Shown here piece after piece: positions 1-6,172 of a stretch of DNA of 38,522 nt. The translations under genes were made by a program, and so were the position numbers. Below the pieces are notes generated by a model. That model was not told the origin of the DNA, ran no database searches, and worked only from the letters and a program-made list of their open reading frames with translations. This DNA comes from Bacteroidales bacterium. GTDB lineage: Bacteria > Bacteroidota > Bacteroidia > Bacteroidales > JAGOPY01. The stretch covers positions 1-38,522 of the forward strand of contig JALNZD010000039.1 in assembly GCA_023229505.1 (NCBI GenBank), in the 5' to 3' direction. How positions within the stretch are numbered: the first letter of the stretch is position 1; every line of letters starts with the position of its first letter.

Positions 1-57
1 CTTCAATGGCTACCCGGGCCTTAAAGGCCGACGTAAATTTTCTTCTTTTTGCTTTCA
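1..57 (-). CDS. IS3-family transposase OrfA, N-terminal fragment
   Basis: Only the first 19 codons are in the window, read on the minus strand from an ATG at 57. The peptide begins MKAKRRKFTSAFKARVAIE, which matches the usual N-terminus of IS3-family OrfA proteins (basic start, then K-F-[TS]-x-x-F-K-x-x-V-A-x-E leading into the helix-turn-helix). OrfA is the DNA-binding half of the transposase, normally joined to the DDE-containing OrfB by programmed frameshifting. The rest lies beyond the left edge, so intactness cannot be judged. Confidence 0.75.
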
Positions 58-121
58 TAATACCACTGTTAAAATTAGACTTTTTTCAACTTAACCAGTG
101 GTCTGAATTTTGGGGAGTATT
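1..121 (-). mobile_element. End of an IS3-family insertion sequence (cut by window edge)
   Basis: The minus strand carries the start of an IS3-type OrfA preceded by about 60 bases of non-coding DNA that ends near TACTCCCCAAAATTCAGACC, which resembles the terminal repeat of IS3-group elements. The outer boundary near position 121 is an estimate, because the other end is outside the window and no target duplication can be checked. Confidence 0.6.
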
Positions 122-125
122 ATAA

Positions 126-299
126 ATAATCAAAGCAAGACCTTTGACTGCAATCATGGCGATGGAAGAATTAAACTCGGTTTTAGCAATACCGGTAAAG
201 ATAAAATCGCAAACCATCTGGGTGAGAACAGACATCCCGGAAAATGCTCAAAATTTATTGAAAGCTATGAACATGAGAATACCATCTAAAATCTTATAA
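126..299 (+). pseudogene. Transposase C-terminal remnant (IS1634/IS4-like)
   Basis: An open frame of 57 codons ends at TAA 297-299 and has no proper beginning: an in-frame stop at 123-125 sits right beside the IS3 end. The peptide contains IWVRTDIPENAQNLLKAM followed by a short basic tail, which resembles the last residues of IS1634-type transposases (a xxRTDLxxxxxxLLxALxI pattern). The catalytic domain is absent, so this is a dead fragment, possibly cut by the adjacent IS3 insertion. The family call is tentative; the reading as a gene tail is better supported. Confidence 0.4.
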
Positions 300-443
300 A
301 AAAGAACGAAATGTAGTGGCACAAACCTCTATGCAAGCCATTACTGTGCTGTATATAAATCAATTACAAAAATGAAGTGTCAAACTCGGGAATTATATGG
401 GCTTACAGAGGAAGAAATCAAGATTGTTGAAGGTAATGTTTAA
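300..443 (+). pseudogene. Restriction-modification enzyme C-terminal remnant
   Basis: Directly after the previous stop an open frame runs to TAA 441-443. It ends with ELYGLTEEEIKIVEG, which matches the closing motif of many Eco57I-type and BREX-like DNA methyltransferase/restriction proteins (YGLTxEEIxIVE). No start codon, methyltransferase motif or nuclease motif is present, so only the last few dozen residues of a former gene remain. Together with the transposase remnant it marks this edge as a graveyard of mobile and defence genes. Confidence 0.45.
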
Positions 444-539
444 AAAATCAAAATATTTTTTGAATTGAAGGGGGATCATCATAGGAAATTTCTTCTGATG
501 GTATTAATCGGCAATGAAGTTCTTCAACAAATGGATGAT

Positions 540-1154
540 TCATTTTTTATTTAAAATCTTATCTAGAATCATTGATGGAACTCTTGAAATTCTATCATCT
601 TTATAATTAACCAGTTTCCTTAAAATATCTTTAAGCCCCCCAATGTTTTCAAATTTAAGGAACTGTTGAAATTGATTTTGATCATTGTAAAGGTTATTGA
701 AATCAAGTTCAAGCTGGTCTAAACGAATAATAAGTGGATCAATTGTTTGCCTGTCAAATATTGCATCACAATAACGAATATGCCAAATTACCTTCCAAGA
801 AAGATTACTGGCGGCTTCATATAAGCTTCGATTGACATTGGCATTAACTAATTTTAATTGATCTTCAATAAGTTCGACCTTGTTAACTGTTTGATTAAGA
901 TTTTCAAACTTCTTTTCAATATCAAGAATGCGCTTTGATATTTTTGAAAAGTATATTTTCCAGGCAATAATAGAAACCAATGTAAGCGTGATTATTAGTA
1001 TTCCGACGAAAATTGCAGTTTGGGCTTGTAAAAGCGCCCATTGGTGATCAAGAATACTTTGATAATAAGTAGTCGAGATTTGTTGATTTTCAACTAGATT
1101 CTCAAGTGAATCCAATCTGAAAATTAACTCATTGATGTAAATTGAATCAACCAT
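540..1154 (-). CDS. Hypothetical membrane-anchored coiled-coil protein (putative cassette gene)
   Basis: Unrecognised 204-aa protein. A single hydrophobic segment lies at about residues 47-66, after a polar N-terminal region and before a charged, heptad-like stretch (about 70-110, rich in K, E, L, N) that could form a coiled coil. The C-terminal half is acidic and polar. This suggests an anchored protein with a soluble C-terminal part; no catalytic motif is visible. The start is the ATG at 1154. It is the last gene of the minus-strand cassette-like run: a GTTAGGA boundary lies 26 bases upstream, but no matching boundary is seen downstream, so its cassette may be truncated. It is AT-rich like its neighbours in the run and unlike the core genes further right. 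Confidence 0.6.
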   Translation of the reverse strand: MVDSIYINELIFRLDSLENLVENQQISTTYYQSILDHQWALLQAQTAIFVGILIITLTLVSIIAWKIYFSKISKRILDIEKKFENLNQTVNKVELIEDQLKLVNANVNRSLYEAASNLSWKVIWHIRYCDAIFDRQTIDPLIIRLDQLELDFNNLYNDQNQFQQFLKFENIGGLKDILRKLVNYKDDRISRVPSMILDKILNKK

Positions 1155-1179
1155 GTAAAATTACTTTATAATTAAGTTC

Positions 1180-1236
1180 TCCTAACGATCAATATCATGT
1201 CAGGACTTTGTACGATTTATTCCCCAGGGTAAAATA
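1180..1236 (-). repeat. attC-like junction between cassette genes 270 aa and 204 aa
   Basis: Between the stop at 1237 and the next gene the minus strand runs to CGTTAGGAG, with the GTTAGGA core at 1180-1186 (integron consensus GTTRRRY). The bases after the 270-aa stop (AATATTTTAC) roughly mirror the GTTAATAGCTTATT at that gene's own upstream border, as expected when the two ends of a cassette derive from one attC. The stem is short and imperfect, so the call rests mainly on its neighbours. Confidence 0.4.
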
Positions 1237-2049
1237 TTATTCACTTAATCGAGGCACTATCTCAGACATTGAATAATGAACAAATTGTTTACCAAGTTCG
1301 GTCAATTCATATGGTTCAGTATTATCAAATGCAGATGTCAAAACTGATGTGCTCGGTTTTCTTGATGTCTTTTTAACAAAATTTCCATAGTAATCAGTTT
1401 CTCTAAATTGCCTTATAACCCCCCCCGTACTTAAATCTCTGATTAACATTTTGAATAAATCAGCTTCTGCAGAATTTTCCCTAGGTTTAGTTTCCCTAAT
1501 TTTGTTCCATATTTGGCCGCGCGTAATCCGCTTATTTTGATAGATCTCCTTAATTATATAAAAATGTGCTTCATGGTACAATCCAATCCAGTCAATAAAA
1601 AGTCTTATTATATCATCTGTGCATAATGTGCTTGCACACGAATTTGTTAACAAATTCTTTATTAATTCCCTCTTATCATCAGTATCAGAATTGTCCCATA
1701 CTCTAAATCCTTTCTTAACTAAATCTTGATATTCATCAGATTCCATTCTTATATGTACTGATGAATCGAAGTTCTCTAACCTCAAAATTATCCCATAAAT
1801 AGTTTGACCAAGTTTCTCCAATTTATCTTTATGCTCTTCCAACCATAATTTTAAAATTTCATTGACTTTTGATTGTTCAATTTCAGCATGTAATGATGCT
1901 GACGCTCCTAAGAATCCACCAACCCAAGGGATACTACTCAATGCAGAAAGTATAAATCTTGAAACTCTCTTAATATTTTGAGAATTTGTCAAATCAGTGA
2001 ATTGTTCCTGAATTTCTTTTTCAATATTTTGAAGATCGCCTTTATTCAT
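1237..2049 (-). CDS. Hypothetical protein with hydrophobic N-terminal hairpin and winged-helix-like C-terminus
   Basis: Unrecognised 270-aa protein. Residues 32-53 form a glycine- and alanine-rich hydrophobic stretch (LSSIPWVGGFLGASASL) that could insert in a membrane or pack as a helical hairpin. A long amphipathic helical part (about 55-95) follows. Residues 155-250 contain alternating helices with a YELTELGKQFVHY segment, a wording common at the end of winged-helix domains. The ATG at 2049 directly follows the cassette border. A fusion of a membrane-active helix to a sensing domain occurs in several defence effectors, but that is inference; I do not know the family. Single-gene cassette context suggests a self-contained function. 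Confidence 0.6.
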   Translation of the reverse strand: MNKGDLQNIEKEIQEQFTDLTNSQNIKRVSRFILSALSSIPWVGGFLGASASLHAEIEQSKVNEILKLWLEEHKDKLEKLGQTIYGIILRLENFDSSVHIRMESDEYQDLVKKGFRVWDNSDTDDKRELIKNLLTNSCASTLCTDDIIRLFIDWIGLYHEAHFYIIKEIYQNKRITRGQIWNKIRETKPRENSAEADLFKMLIRDLSTGGVIRQFRETDYYGNFVKKTSRKPSTSVLTSAFDNTEPYELTELGKQFVHYSMSEIVPRLSE

Positions 2050-2059
2050 TAGAATAAGC

Positions 2060-2081
2060 TATTAACGCGCGGATGTTAGGC
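2060..2081 (-). repeat. Collapsed attC-like junction
   Basis: The minus strand reads GCCTAAC, then ATCCGCGC, then GTTAATA. GCCTAAC (2075-2081) is a perfect RYYYAAC core and includes the TAA stop of the 246-aa gene, whereas GTTAATA (2060-2066) is a weak GTTRRRY core. Only eight bases separate them, so the variable stem of a normal attC is missing. This may be a deletion derivative that joined two cassettes. Confidence 0.45.
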
Positions 2082-2091
2082 AGCGTAAAAT
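2075..2091 (+). repeat. Cassette-border inverted repeat, downstream copy
   Basis: GTTAGGCAGCGTAAAAT here is the reverse complement, with one mismatch, of the 2817-2833 sequence on the other side of the 246-aa gene. Complementary ends of this kind are expected of a linearised integron cassette, whose 5' border and attC left core pair with each other. Confidence 0.65.
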
Positions 2092-2816
2092 CTTTTCTCG
2101 GTTATTTTTTTTAAGGAAAAATGAAATTCCCCATTTCTAAAATAAAATGTATCAATAGTCTGATAGATATAATCCTTTTTGCCTGAGATATCTTCAAAAG
2201 TAGTTTTTACATAAATTTTCGGTACATCGTCAGTGTATATAGTAAATTCATACTTCAACGATAAGTATAAAAGACAGCTATTTAAAACTAAGTATTCTTC
2301 TGGAATGGAAAACCCAGAAGGTTTCTCCTGTATAGCCCTATTTAACAAATATTCAAGATTATCAGTTTCACCAGCATTAACTTTTAAAGATATCCGTTTA
2401 TTTATTCTGTTAGTACTTGAACTAAATATTAACCAATTATTATCTTGCTGTATGCTTATTTCCTTTTCCTTGTCATGTTGTTCTATTAAAGCAATGAAAG
2501 AGTCAATATTTAGTTTATATTCAAACTTAAAGTCTTTTGCTAAGTCTTTTCCTGCATTTATCATTTCAAATAATATATGATTTTTAAAATTATCATTATT
2601 GCCTTTCCAATTAGTCGAGATGATTTTTTGAAAATCATTCAAATCTAAAGACCCACTTGTAAAGGACTTAAATAATATTTGAGGTTTTTGTGCCGCAAAT
2701 CTTTGTTTTTTAATTTCTGCAAGAGTCCTCCAAGCAATTAATGCGGCACCGAATGTCCCTAAACTTCCTATAATAGTAACGATCTTTTCTAAAGAGGATA
2801 TGCTCATTATATACAT
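2076..2816 (-). CDS. Hypothetical single-pass membrane protein (cassette gene)
   Basis: Unrecognised 246-aa protein. One N-terminal transmembrane helix (about residues 12-29, with a GSLGTFGAALIAW core) is followed by KKQR on the expected inner side and a large soluble, lysine- and phenylalanine-rich domain of probable beta/alpha make-up. This layout is common among orphan membrane-tethered proteins in cassettes and defence islands, but no function can be assigned. The TAA stop is built into the GCCTAAC core. A 17-bp inverted repeat with one mismatch (2075-2091 and 2817-2833) brackets the gene. The start could be residue 1 or the ATG at residue 4 (2807). Confidence 0.65.
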   Translation of the reverse strand: MYIMSISSLEKIVTIIGSLGTFGAALIAWRTLAEIKKQRFAAQKPQILFKSFTSGSLDLNDFQKIISTNWKGNNDNFKNHILFEMINAGKDLAKDFKFEYKLNIDSFIALIEQHDKEKEISIQQDNNWLIFSSSTNRINKRISLKVNAGETDNLEYLLNRAIQEKPSGFSIPEEYLVLNSCLLYLSLKYEFTIYTDDVPKIYVKTTFEDISGKKDYIYQTIDTFYFRNGEFHFSLKKITEKRFYAA

Positions 2817-2833
2817 ATTTTATGCTGCCTAAC
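2817..2833 (+). repeat. Cassette-border inverted repeat, upstream copy
   Basis: ATTTTATGCTGCCTAAC lies directly upstream of the 246-aa gene and pairs with 2075-2091. On the minus strand it gives the GTTAGGC core (2827-2833), a perfect match to GTTRRRY. Confidence 0.65.
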
Positions 2834-2999
2834 GTTCGCGCGCAAAGGCCTGGCCCGGGTTTAATTTGGCCGACCAGGCGGGCGCATTAAATGTACAAAT
2901 TTTACTTGTTCCTTTTTCCATATTCCTTAATACGCGCCCCGCCAGGACGGGCAAACTTTTAATTCCGGGCTGGATTTTGAGCGTTTGTTATTATAGGCC
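2827..2999 (-). repeat. attC-like recombination site (long imperfect palindrome)
   Basis: The 157-base gap between the HEPN gene and the 246-aa gene is one long imperfect palindrome. The arm at 2853-2890 (GCCCGGGTTTAATTTGGCC, then GACCAGGCGGGCGCATTAA) pairs with the arm at 2927-2970, with small bulges. The outer edges are GTTAGGC at 2827-2833 and, at the other end on the minus strand, GGCCTATAATAACAAACGC, similar to the start of the Vibrio cholerae repeats (AACAAACGC). A folded single strand with extrahelical bases and GTT/AAC cores is the hallmark of attC sites. The left core does not match RYYYAAC exactly. Confidence 0.6.
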
Positions 3000-3434
3000 G
3001 TTATTATCAATTTTCATATCTGTCTTACGCTGAAGTATTTCGGATAATTCCATTCCTATATTAAATGCTTCATCATATCTTTCTTTGGGGATCCCTTTAT
3101 AAATCTCTTCATAAGGGTCCCGATATATTTTATGAATAACATCATTTCTTATGCCATTGAATTTAATAATCATCTGGTATTCATTTTCTGATAGTTGAGA
3201 TAATATGAATAAAACATGAGCAGATGTAACTAAGCTAATTTGATTTGAAATATCCCAAATTCCTGACATTTCGCTTTTATAGTCAATAGTTCCAGCAAGA
3301 ATAAGTAACTCTCGTAATTTATTTTCGATCCAACCATGGAGAGTTTGAAGTGCTTCGATGAAATTACCAGTATTATATGCCCTCTGAGCATGTTCAGTTG
3401 GCCATTCTTCTATTCGAATAAATTCTTGTTGCAT
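2991..3434 (-). CDS. HEPN-domain protein, putative ribonuclease toxin or defence effector
   Basis: A 147-aa, all-helical protein. The diagnostic feature is RNDVIH at residues 96-101, an R-x4-H motif preceded by a KFNGI turn, as in HEPN domains where Arg and His form a metal-independent RNase site at a dimer interface. The N-terminal part (WPTEHAQRAYNTGNFIEAL) is a helix-turn-helix repeat seen in HEPN and DUF4145-like proteins. HEPN proteins act in toxin-antitoxin pairs (often with MNT nucleotidyltransferases) and in abortive infection. No MNT partner is adjacent, so it may be a lone cassette effector or a non-toxic member. The TAA stop sits in the border GGCCTATAATAAC. The ATG at 3434 is preceded by weak AAGGGAAT-type sequence on the coding strand. 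Confidence 0.7.
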   Translation of the reverse strand: MQQEFIRIEEWPTEHAQRAYNTGNFIEALQTLHGWIENKLRELLILAGTIDYKSEMSGIWDISNQISLVTSAHVLFILSQLSENEYQMIIKFNGIRNDVIHKIYRDPYEEIYKGIPKERYDEAFNIGMELSEILQRKTDMKIDNNGL

Positions 3435-3473
3435 TAAGGGAATAATTATGTTAATTCCTAATTCTTAAAATTT

Positions 3474-3490
3474 ATAATAATGGCCTATAA
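3474..3490 (+). repeat. Cassette-border inverted repeat of the HEPN gene
   Basis: ATAATAATGGCCTATAA is the reverse complement, with one mismatch, of 2991-3007 at the other end of the HEPN gene. It places the upstream cassette border about 40-57 bases before the start codon, with GGTTATAGGCC on the minus strand as a degenerate GTTRRRY core. Confidence 0.6.
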
Positions 3491-3582
3491 CCAATTGATG
3501 CCATAAATTTAAATAAATCCAAAGCCAAATACAAATAACAGGAAGGAAATATTTTAGAAGGCAAAGGAGGATCAGGTAAGTT

Positions 3583-3613
3583 AAAGACCGGCTGACATCG
3601 TCAGCCGGTCTTT
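3583..3613 (-). terminator. Rho-independent terminator after the ArdC-like gene
   Basis: AAAGACCGGCTGA, a CATCG loop and TCAGCCGGTCTTT form a perfect 13-bp stem. Because A and T runs flank it on both sides it could stop transcription in both directions. It lies 20 bases beyond the stop codon of the ArdC-like gene and separates that gene from the cassette run. Confidence 0.85.
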
Positions 3614-3633
3614 TGGGGTTGTCCATCTTCCGG

Positions 3634-3993
3634 TTAGAAGGGCAAATCTTCGCCTGCCACCGGGCCTAAAGCTGAAGCAACATCAGCTTGGGGAAGTGTT
3701 TCAGATTTTATAGCCGCGCTGTTAAAATTTCTCACTGTCCTGTCAACCTGTGAATTGGAGAAGACAAAAAGGATCGGAAAGTAGGAGAAACCTTCACCCG
3801 CTTTGTTGGTTTTGTCGACCTTCTTGCCCCAGATCATTTGGGCGGTTTCGCCTTTGCGAACGGAGTAACCGGCAGTTTGCCATTGTTCAAGGGTCATCCA
3901 TACCTGGTTCTTTTTCTTGCCGGAGTAGAATTCCAACAGTGCATCATTCAGGTTGGCAGTCTTGATCTTGCCATTTTTTTGCAGTTCGGCCAC
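3634..3993 (-). CDS. ArdC-like single-stranded-DNA-binding protein with SSB-like tail
   Basis: A 119-aa protein. Residues 29-80 (QVWMTLEQWQTAGYSVRKGE, then a FPILFVFSNSQV strand) match the N-terminal ssDNA-binding domain of ArdC/DUF1738-type antirestriction proteins of plasmids and conjugative elements. The last residues, AGEDLPF, copy the acidic tip of SSB proteins (D-D-x-[IL]-P-F), which recruits repair and replication partners; that role here is inference. The start read is GTG at 3993; no ATG occurs before the in-frame stop at 4042-4044, and the upstream DNA is repeat filler, so the original 5' end may have been replaced. Such proteins usually travel on mobile elements, in keeping with the surroundings. 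Confidence 0.65.
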   Translation of the reverse strand: MAELQKNGKIKTANLNDALLEFYSGKKKNQVWMTLEQWQTAGYSVRKGETAQMIWGKKVDKTNKAGEGFSYFPILFVFSNSQVDRTVRNFNSAAIKSETLPQADVASALGPVAGEDLPF

Positions 3994-4078
3994 ATGAAAA
4001 GATTGTCGATTGTCGAATTTCGATGGTCGATGTTCGAAGATTTAAATCGAAATTCGAAAATCGGCCATTGACAATCGA
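3994..4078. repeat. Low-complexity repeat filler (GATTGTCG and ATTTCGA units)
   Basis: Repeats of GATTGTCGATTGTCG, TCGATGGTCGATGTTCGA and AAATCGAAATTCGAAAATCG fill this gap. The same ATTGTCGATTGTCG unit occurs inside the fahA coding sequence near 9061-9074. The IS1595 element has landed in this stretch. Confidence 0.7.
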
Positions 4079-5145
4079 GGCTATAGTCTAAATAACATAT
4101 GAATTACAAACTGTTTTAAATAAAGGCCAAGCCTGGTTTGATACTAGAGCAGCGGTAGCAAACTCTTTGATTTTAAACTCCTTGTTTTTTATTTGCTCTA
4201 ATACCATATACCAGCTCATATAATTTTGCAAGTATTTTGTCGATACACCATTAAATCTTCTTATCCAGTTCTTTAAACCACTCGTTGTTTGATTTACATT
4301 CTGTAGATGATAAATTTTATCCTTAACATATTGGCCTTTTCTTACATGGATTTGTTTATGCTTTAATCCTTTGTCTTTAGCATACCCTGTAAAGCTTCTA
4401 TGACTATCCGTGCATACGGTAGCTTCTTTATCTAATCGGTCTCCAATTGCACTGTCAATGTCCGTCTTTCTGATCCTACCCCGCTTTATAACCTGAAGAT
4501 CTTTATGCTTTTGCCTGTCACAAGTTACCAGTACAGTTACTTTGTCATGTGAAATTCCTTGCTGTATGTGATCATTACCTCTTTTCCTGGCCTCCCTCTC
4601 AAGGTTTCTGGAACCTTTTTCCGAATAGTTGAAGAAAATATCATCGATTTCACTAATCCCGGAAAATTCTTTCGGAGACAGTGAACGAAGCGAACTCAGA
4701 ATTTTATGGCGCCAGTCAAAAGAAGTTTGTTTTGAAATCCCTGTTAGTTTAGCGCATTTTTCAAGGGAATATCCCTCAAACATATTCCTTACATAAATTG
4801 GCCATAAATGTTGTTTTTTAATCCAGGCTAAAGCCGTCCCCGTCCGTTCGCTAAAATTCTTTTTACAATCTTTGCATACGTATCGTTGAATAGCCTTAAG
4901 CTTGCCGTTTGCATAAATATTTTGGCTTTGACAATGAGGACAATAAGTCCCTTGAATTAGTGAAAGATCTTTCTTGATACCATGTATGCTTAAGTCTTCC
5001 CTAACCTGCTGAACTAAGTGATTCACAAAAAGTTGCTTTTCGACCTCTGTGAGATCTTTAAATGCCTGAATTAGTTCTTTATATGTATTCATCGATATTT
5101 TTTTGCTAAGATAACAATAATTCATATGTTATTTAGACTATAGCC
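4079..5145 (-). mobile_element. Complete IS1595-family insertion sequence with 8-bp target duplication
   Basis: A 1067-bp element bounded by perfect 28-bp inverted repeats (4079-4106 and 5118-5145) that begin GGCTATAGTCTAAATAACAT. The flanks carry the direct repeat ACAATCGA at 4071-4078 and 5146-5153, the 8-bp duplication size known for IS1595. One transposase gene fills it, with its stop codon and an alternative start inside the inverted repeats. Intact ends and duplication indicate a recent, probably still active insertion. Confidence 0.92.
4088..5092 (-). CDS. IS1595-family (ISXO2-like) transposase
   Basis: Moves the surrounding element by DDE-type cut-and-join chemistry. Counting from the upstream ATG at 5125, a zinc ribbon (C62, C65, C84, C87) is followed by a helix-turn-helix (SLEKCAKLTGISKQTSFDW) and the ISXO2-like catalytic domain: SEIDDIFF with D161/D162, VCTDSHRS with D240, and HLQNVNQ near 273-279, where the family uses N, H or E as third ligand. 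The conserved FNGVSTKYLQNYMSWY segment follows. I prefer the ATG at 5092 (residue 12) because the first 11 codons of the longer frame fall mainly in and next to the inverted repeat. The frame is uninterrupted and full length. Confidence 0.9.
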   Translation of the reverse strand: MNTYKELIQAFKDLTEVEKQLFVNHLVQQVREDLSIHGIKKDLSLIQGTYCPHCQSQNIYANGKLKAIQRYVCKDCKKNFSERTGTALAWIKKQHLWPIYVRNMFEGYSLEKCAKLTGISKQTSFDWRHKILSSLRSLSPKEFSGISEIDDIFFNYSEKGSRNLEREARKRGNDHIQQGISHDKVTVLVTCDRQKHKDLQVIKRGRIRKTDIDSAIGDRLDKEATVCTDSHRSFTGYAKDKGLKHKQIHVRKGQYVKDKIYHLQNVNQTTSGLKNWIRRFNGVSTKYLQNYMSWYMVLEQIKNKEFKIKEFATAALVSNQAWPLFKTVCNSYVI

Positions 5146-5197
5146 ACAATCGACAATTCCTTTGGTAGTGGGGCGAATTTTGCTGGCTTTAGGTCAT

Positions 5198-5407
5198 CTT
5201 TCAGTGAAAGTGAATCCCGACAAAGTCGGGACTGTCAGACTTTCAATTTTCAAGGCGCTGCGCTTTTGAAAATTGAGTCTGACTAGTAAATCGAAGACCT
5301 GGCCATAGCATGCCGAGTCGGAACAGGAAGGTAATTCTTAGCTCCTGTTCCTCTCGGCATAACTGAAACTAAAAGAAAATTGCTTCGCATTTTCTTAAAG
5401 TTTCAGT
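5198..5407. repeat. Cluster of five successive hairpins
   Basis: Five inverted repeats lie side by side: CTTTC/GAAAG at 5198-5210; TCCCGAC/GTCGGGA at 5215-5231; TCAGAC...GTCTGA with inner CAATTTTCAA/TTGAAAATTG at 5235-5282; ATGCCGAG with GAACAGGA pairing to TCCTGTTC and CTCGGCAT at 5310-5360; ACTGAAACT with AAGAAAAT pairing to ATTTTCTT and AGTTTCAGT at 5362-5407. No gene is visible. The second hairpin recurs exactly at 7425-7441. This could be a structured RNA, a recombination site array or a scar of mobile DNA. Confidence 0.7.
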
Positions 5408-6172
5408 ATAAAAGGAGAATCACGAAAATACCTTCGCCCATGAAATTCGAAGACCGGGACGAGGCAGAAATGGCAAATAGTCAGTAGCAGGGAGAAGAAC
5501 GGAAACAATTCATTACAGAAAATCGGCAAGAAAAGCTGCAGCCTGATCCTCACAGTGAAAAAAAGTAGCGGTAAGAGTGCTGCAAACGGATGGTCCTGCA
5601 GGATTTTAGGCAAAAAAAGACCAGGATGACTATAAACAGCTAAACAATGGTCTAATTGCAAGGACGTTTAATAGCAGATTTGGTAAAGAGGGATGAAGAA
5701 GAATTTGGGGAAGCTCTAATTCAACCGAGACTCTGTTTGATCACACAGGTCAAGGGAGGCGGAAATTAGCAAGGTAAATAAAACTAACGAGCCGATAAGA
5801 TACCAGTTTACCGCTGGCCGGTAGCCATTTAACATACAGGTGGGCAGCTTGGATGCTCGGTAACTGAATAAGGTTTTGAATGAGCGATATTGGTTTTTTA
5901 GATTGATTATTAATAACGCATTTGTTTTGGAATTTGCGATATTATACTATAAATTTATGATTCTTAATTAATCCATAAGAAACCATTTCAAAAAACCAAA
6001 GACCATTAATTACTAAAAAATATTGATCACCAAGAACTTGGGTCAATAAATTTAAAAAGTTTTAGCTTAACACATACAGGTTATCAGAACCTAACCAAAG
6101 CAAATATTATTTAAATATATACCAACAAAAGGCAGTTAAATAATTTCACGTAAACATGTAAATTCCATTTTT
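5408..6172. other. Gene-poor stretch, no supported gene
   Basis: About 765 bases without a convincing coding frame. The first part is G- and A-rich on the plus strand with short frames broken by stops; one 88-codon minus-strand frame at 5395-5661 looks like an artefact of that skew. The stretch from 5880 on is AT-rich and probably holds the promoter of the 73-aa gene at 6173, though no clean TAnnTTTG motif was seen close to it. Confidence 0.5.

Noticed and set aside
2233..2580. 115-codon plus-strand frame
   Set aside because: It lies fully inside the 246-aa minus-strand gene, which has better composition and cassette borders.
1..3493. Integron integrase or attI site
   Set aside because: No tyrosine-recombinase frame is present; the cassette run ends at the terminator of the ArdC-like gene on one side and gene remnants on the other.
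5395..5661. 88-codon minus-strand frame in the gene-poor stretch
   Set aside because: Its leucine-, phenylalanine- and proline-rich peptide is the typical product of a purine-rich opposite strand, and it starts and ends without signals; it also reads into the fifth hairpin.
5408..6172. Possible DGR template repeat or reverse transcriptase near the FISUMP gene
   Set aside because: No AAC-rich copy of 7241-7396 and no reverse-transcriptase-sized frame with a YxDD motif could be found here or elsewhere in the window.
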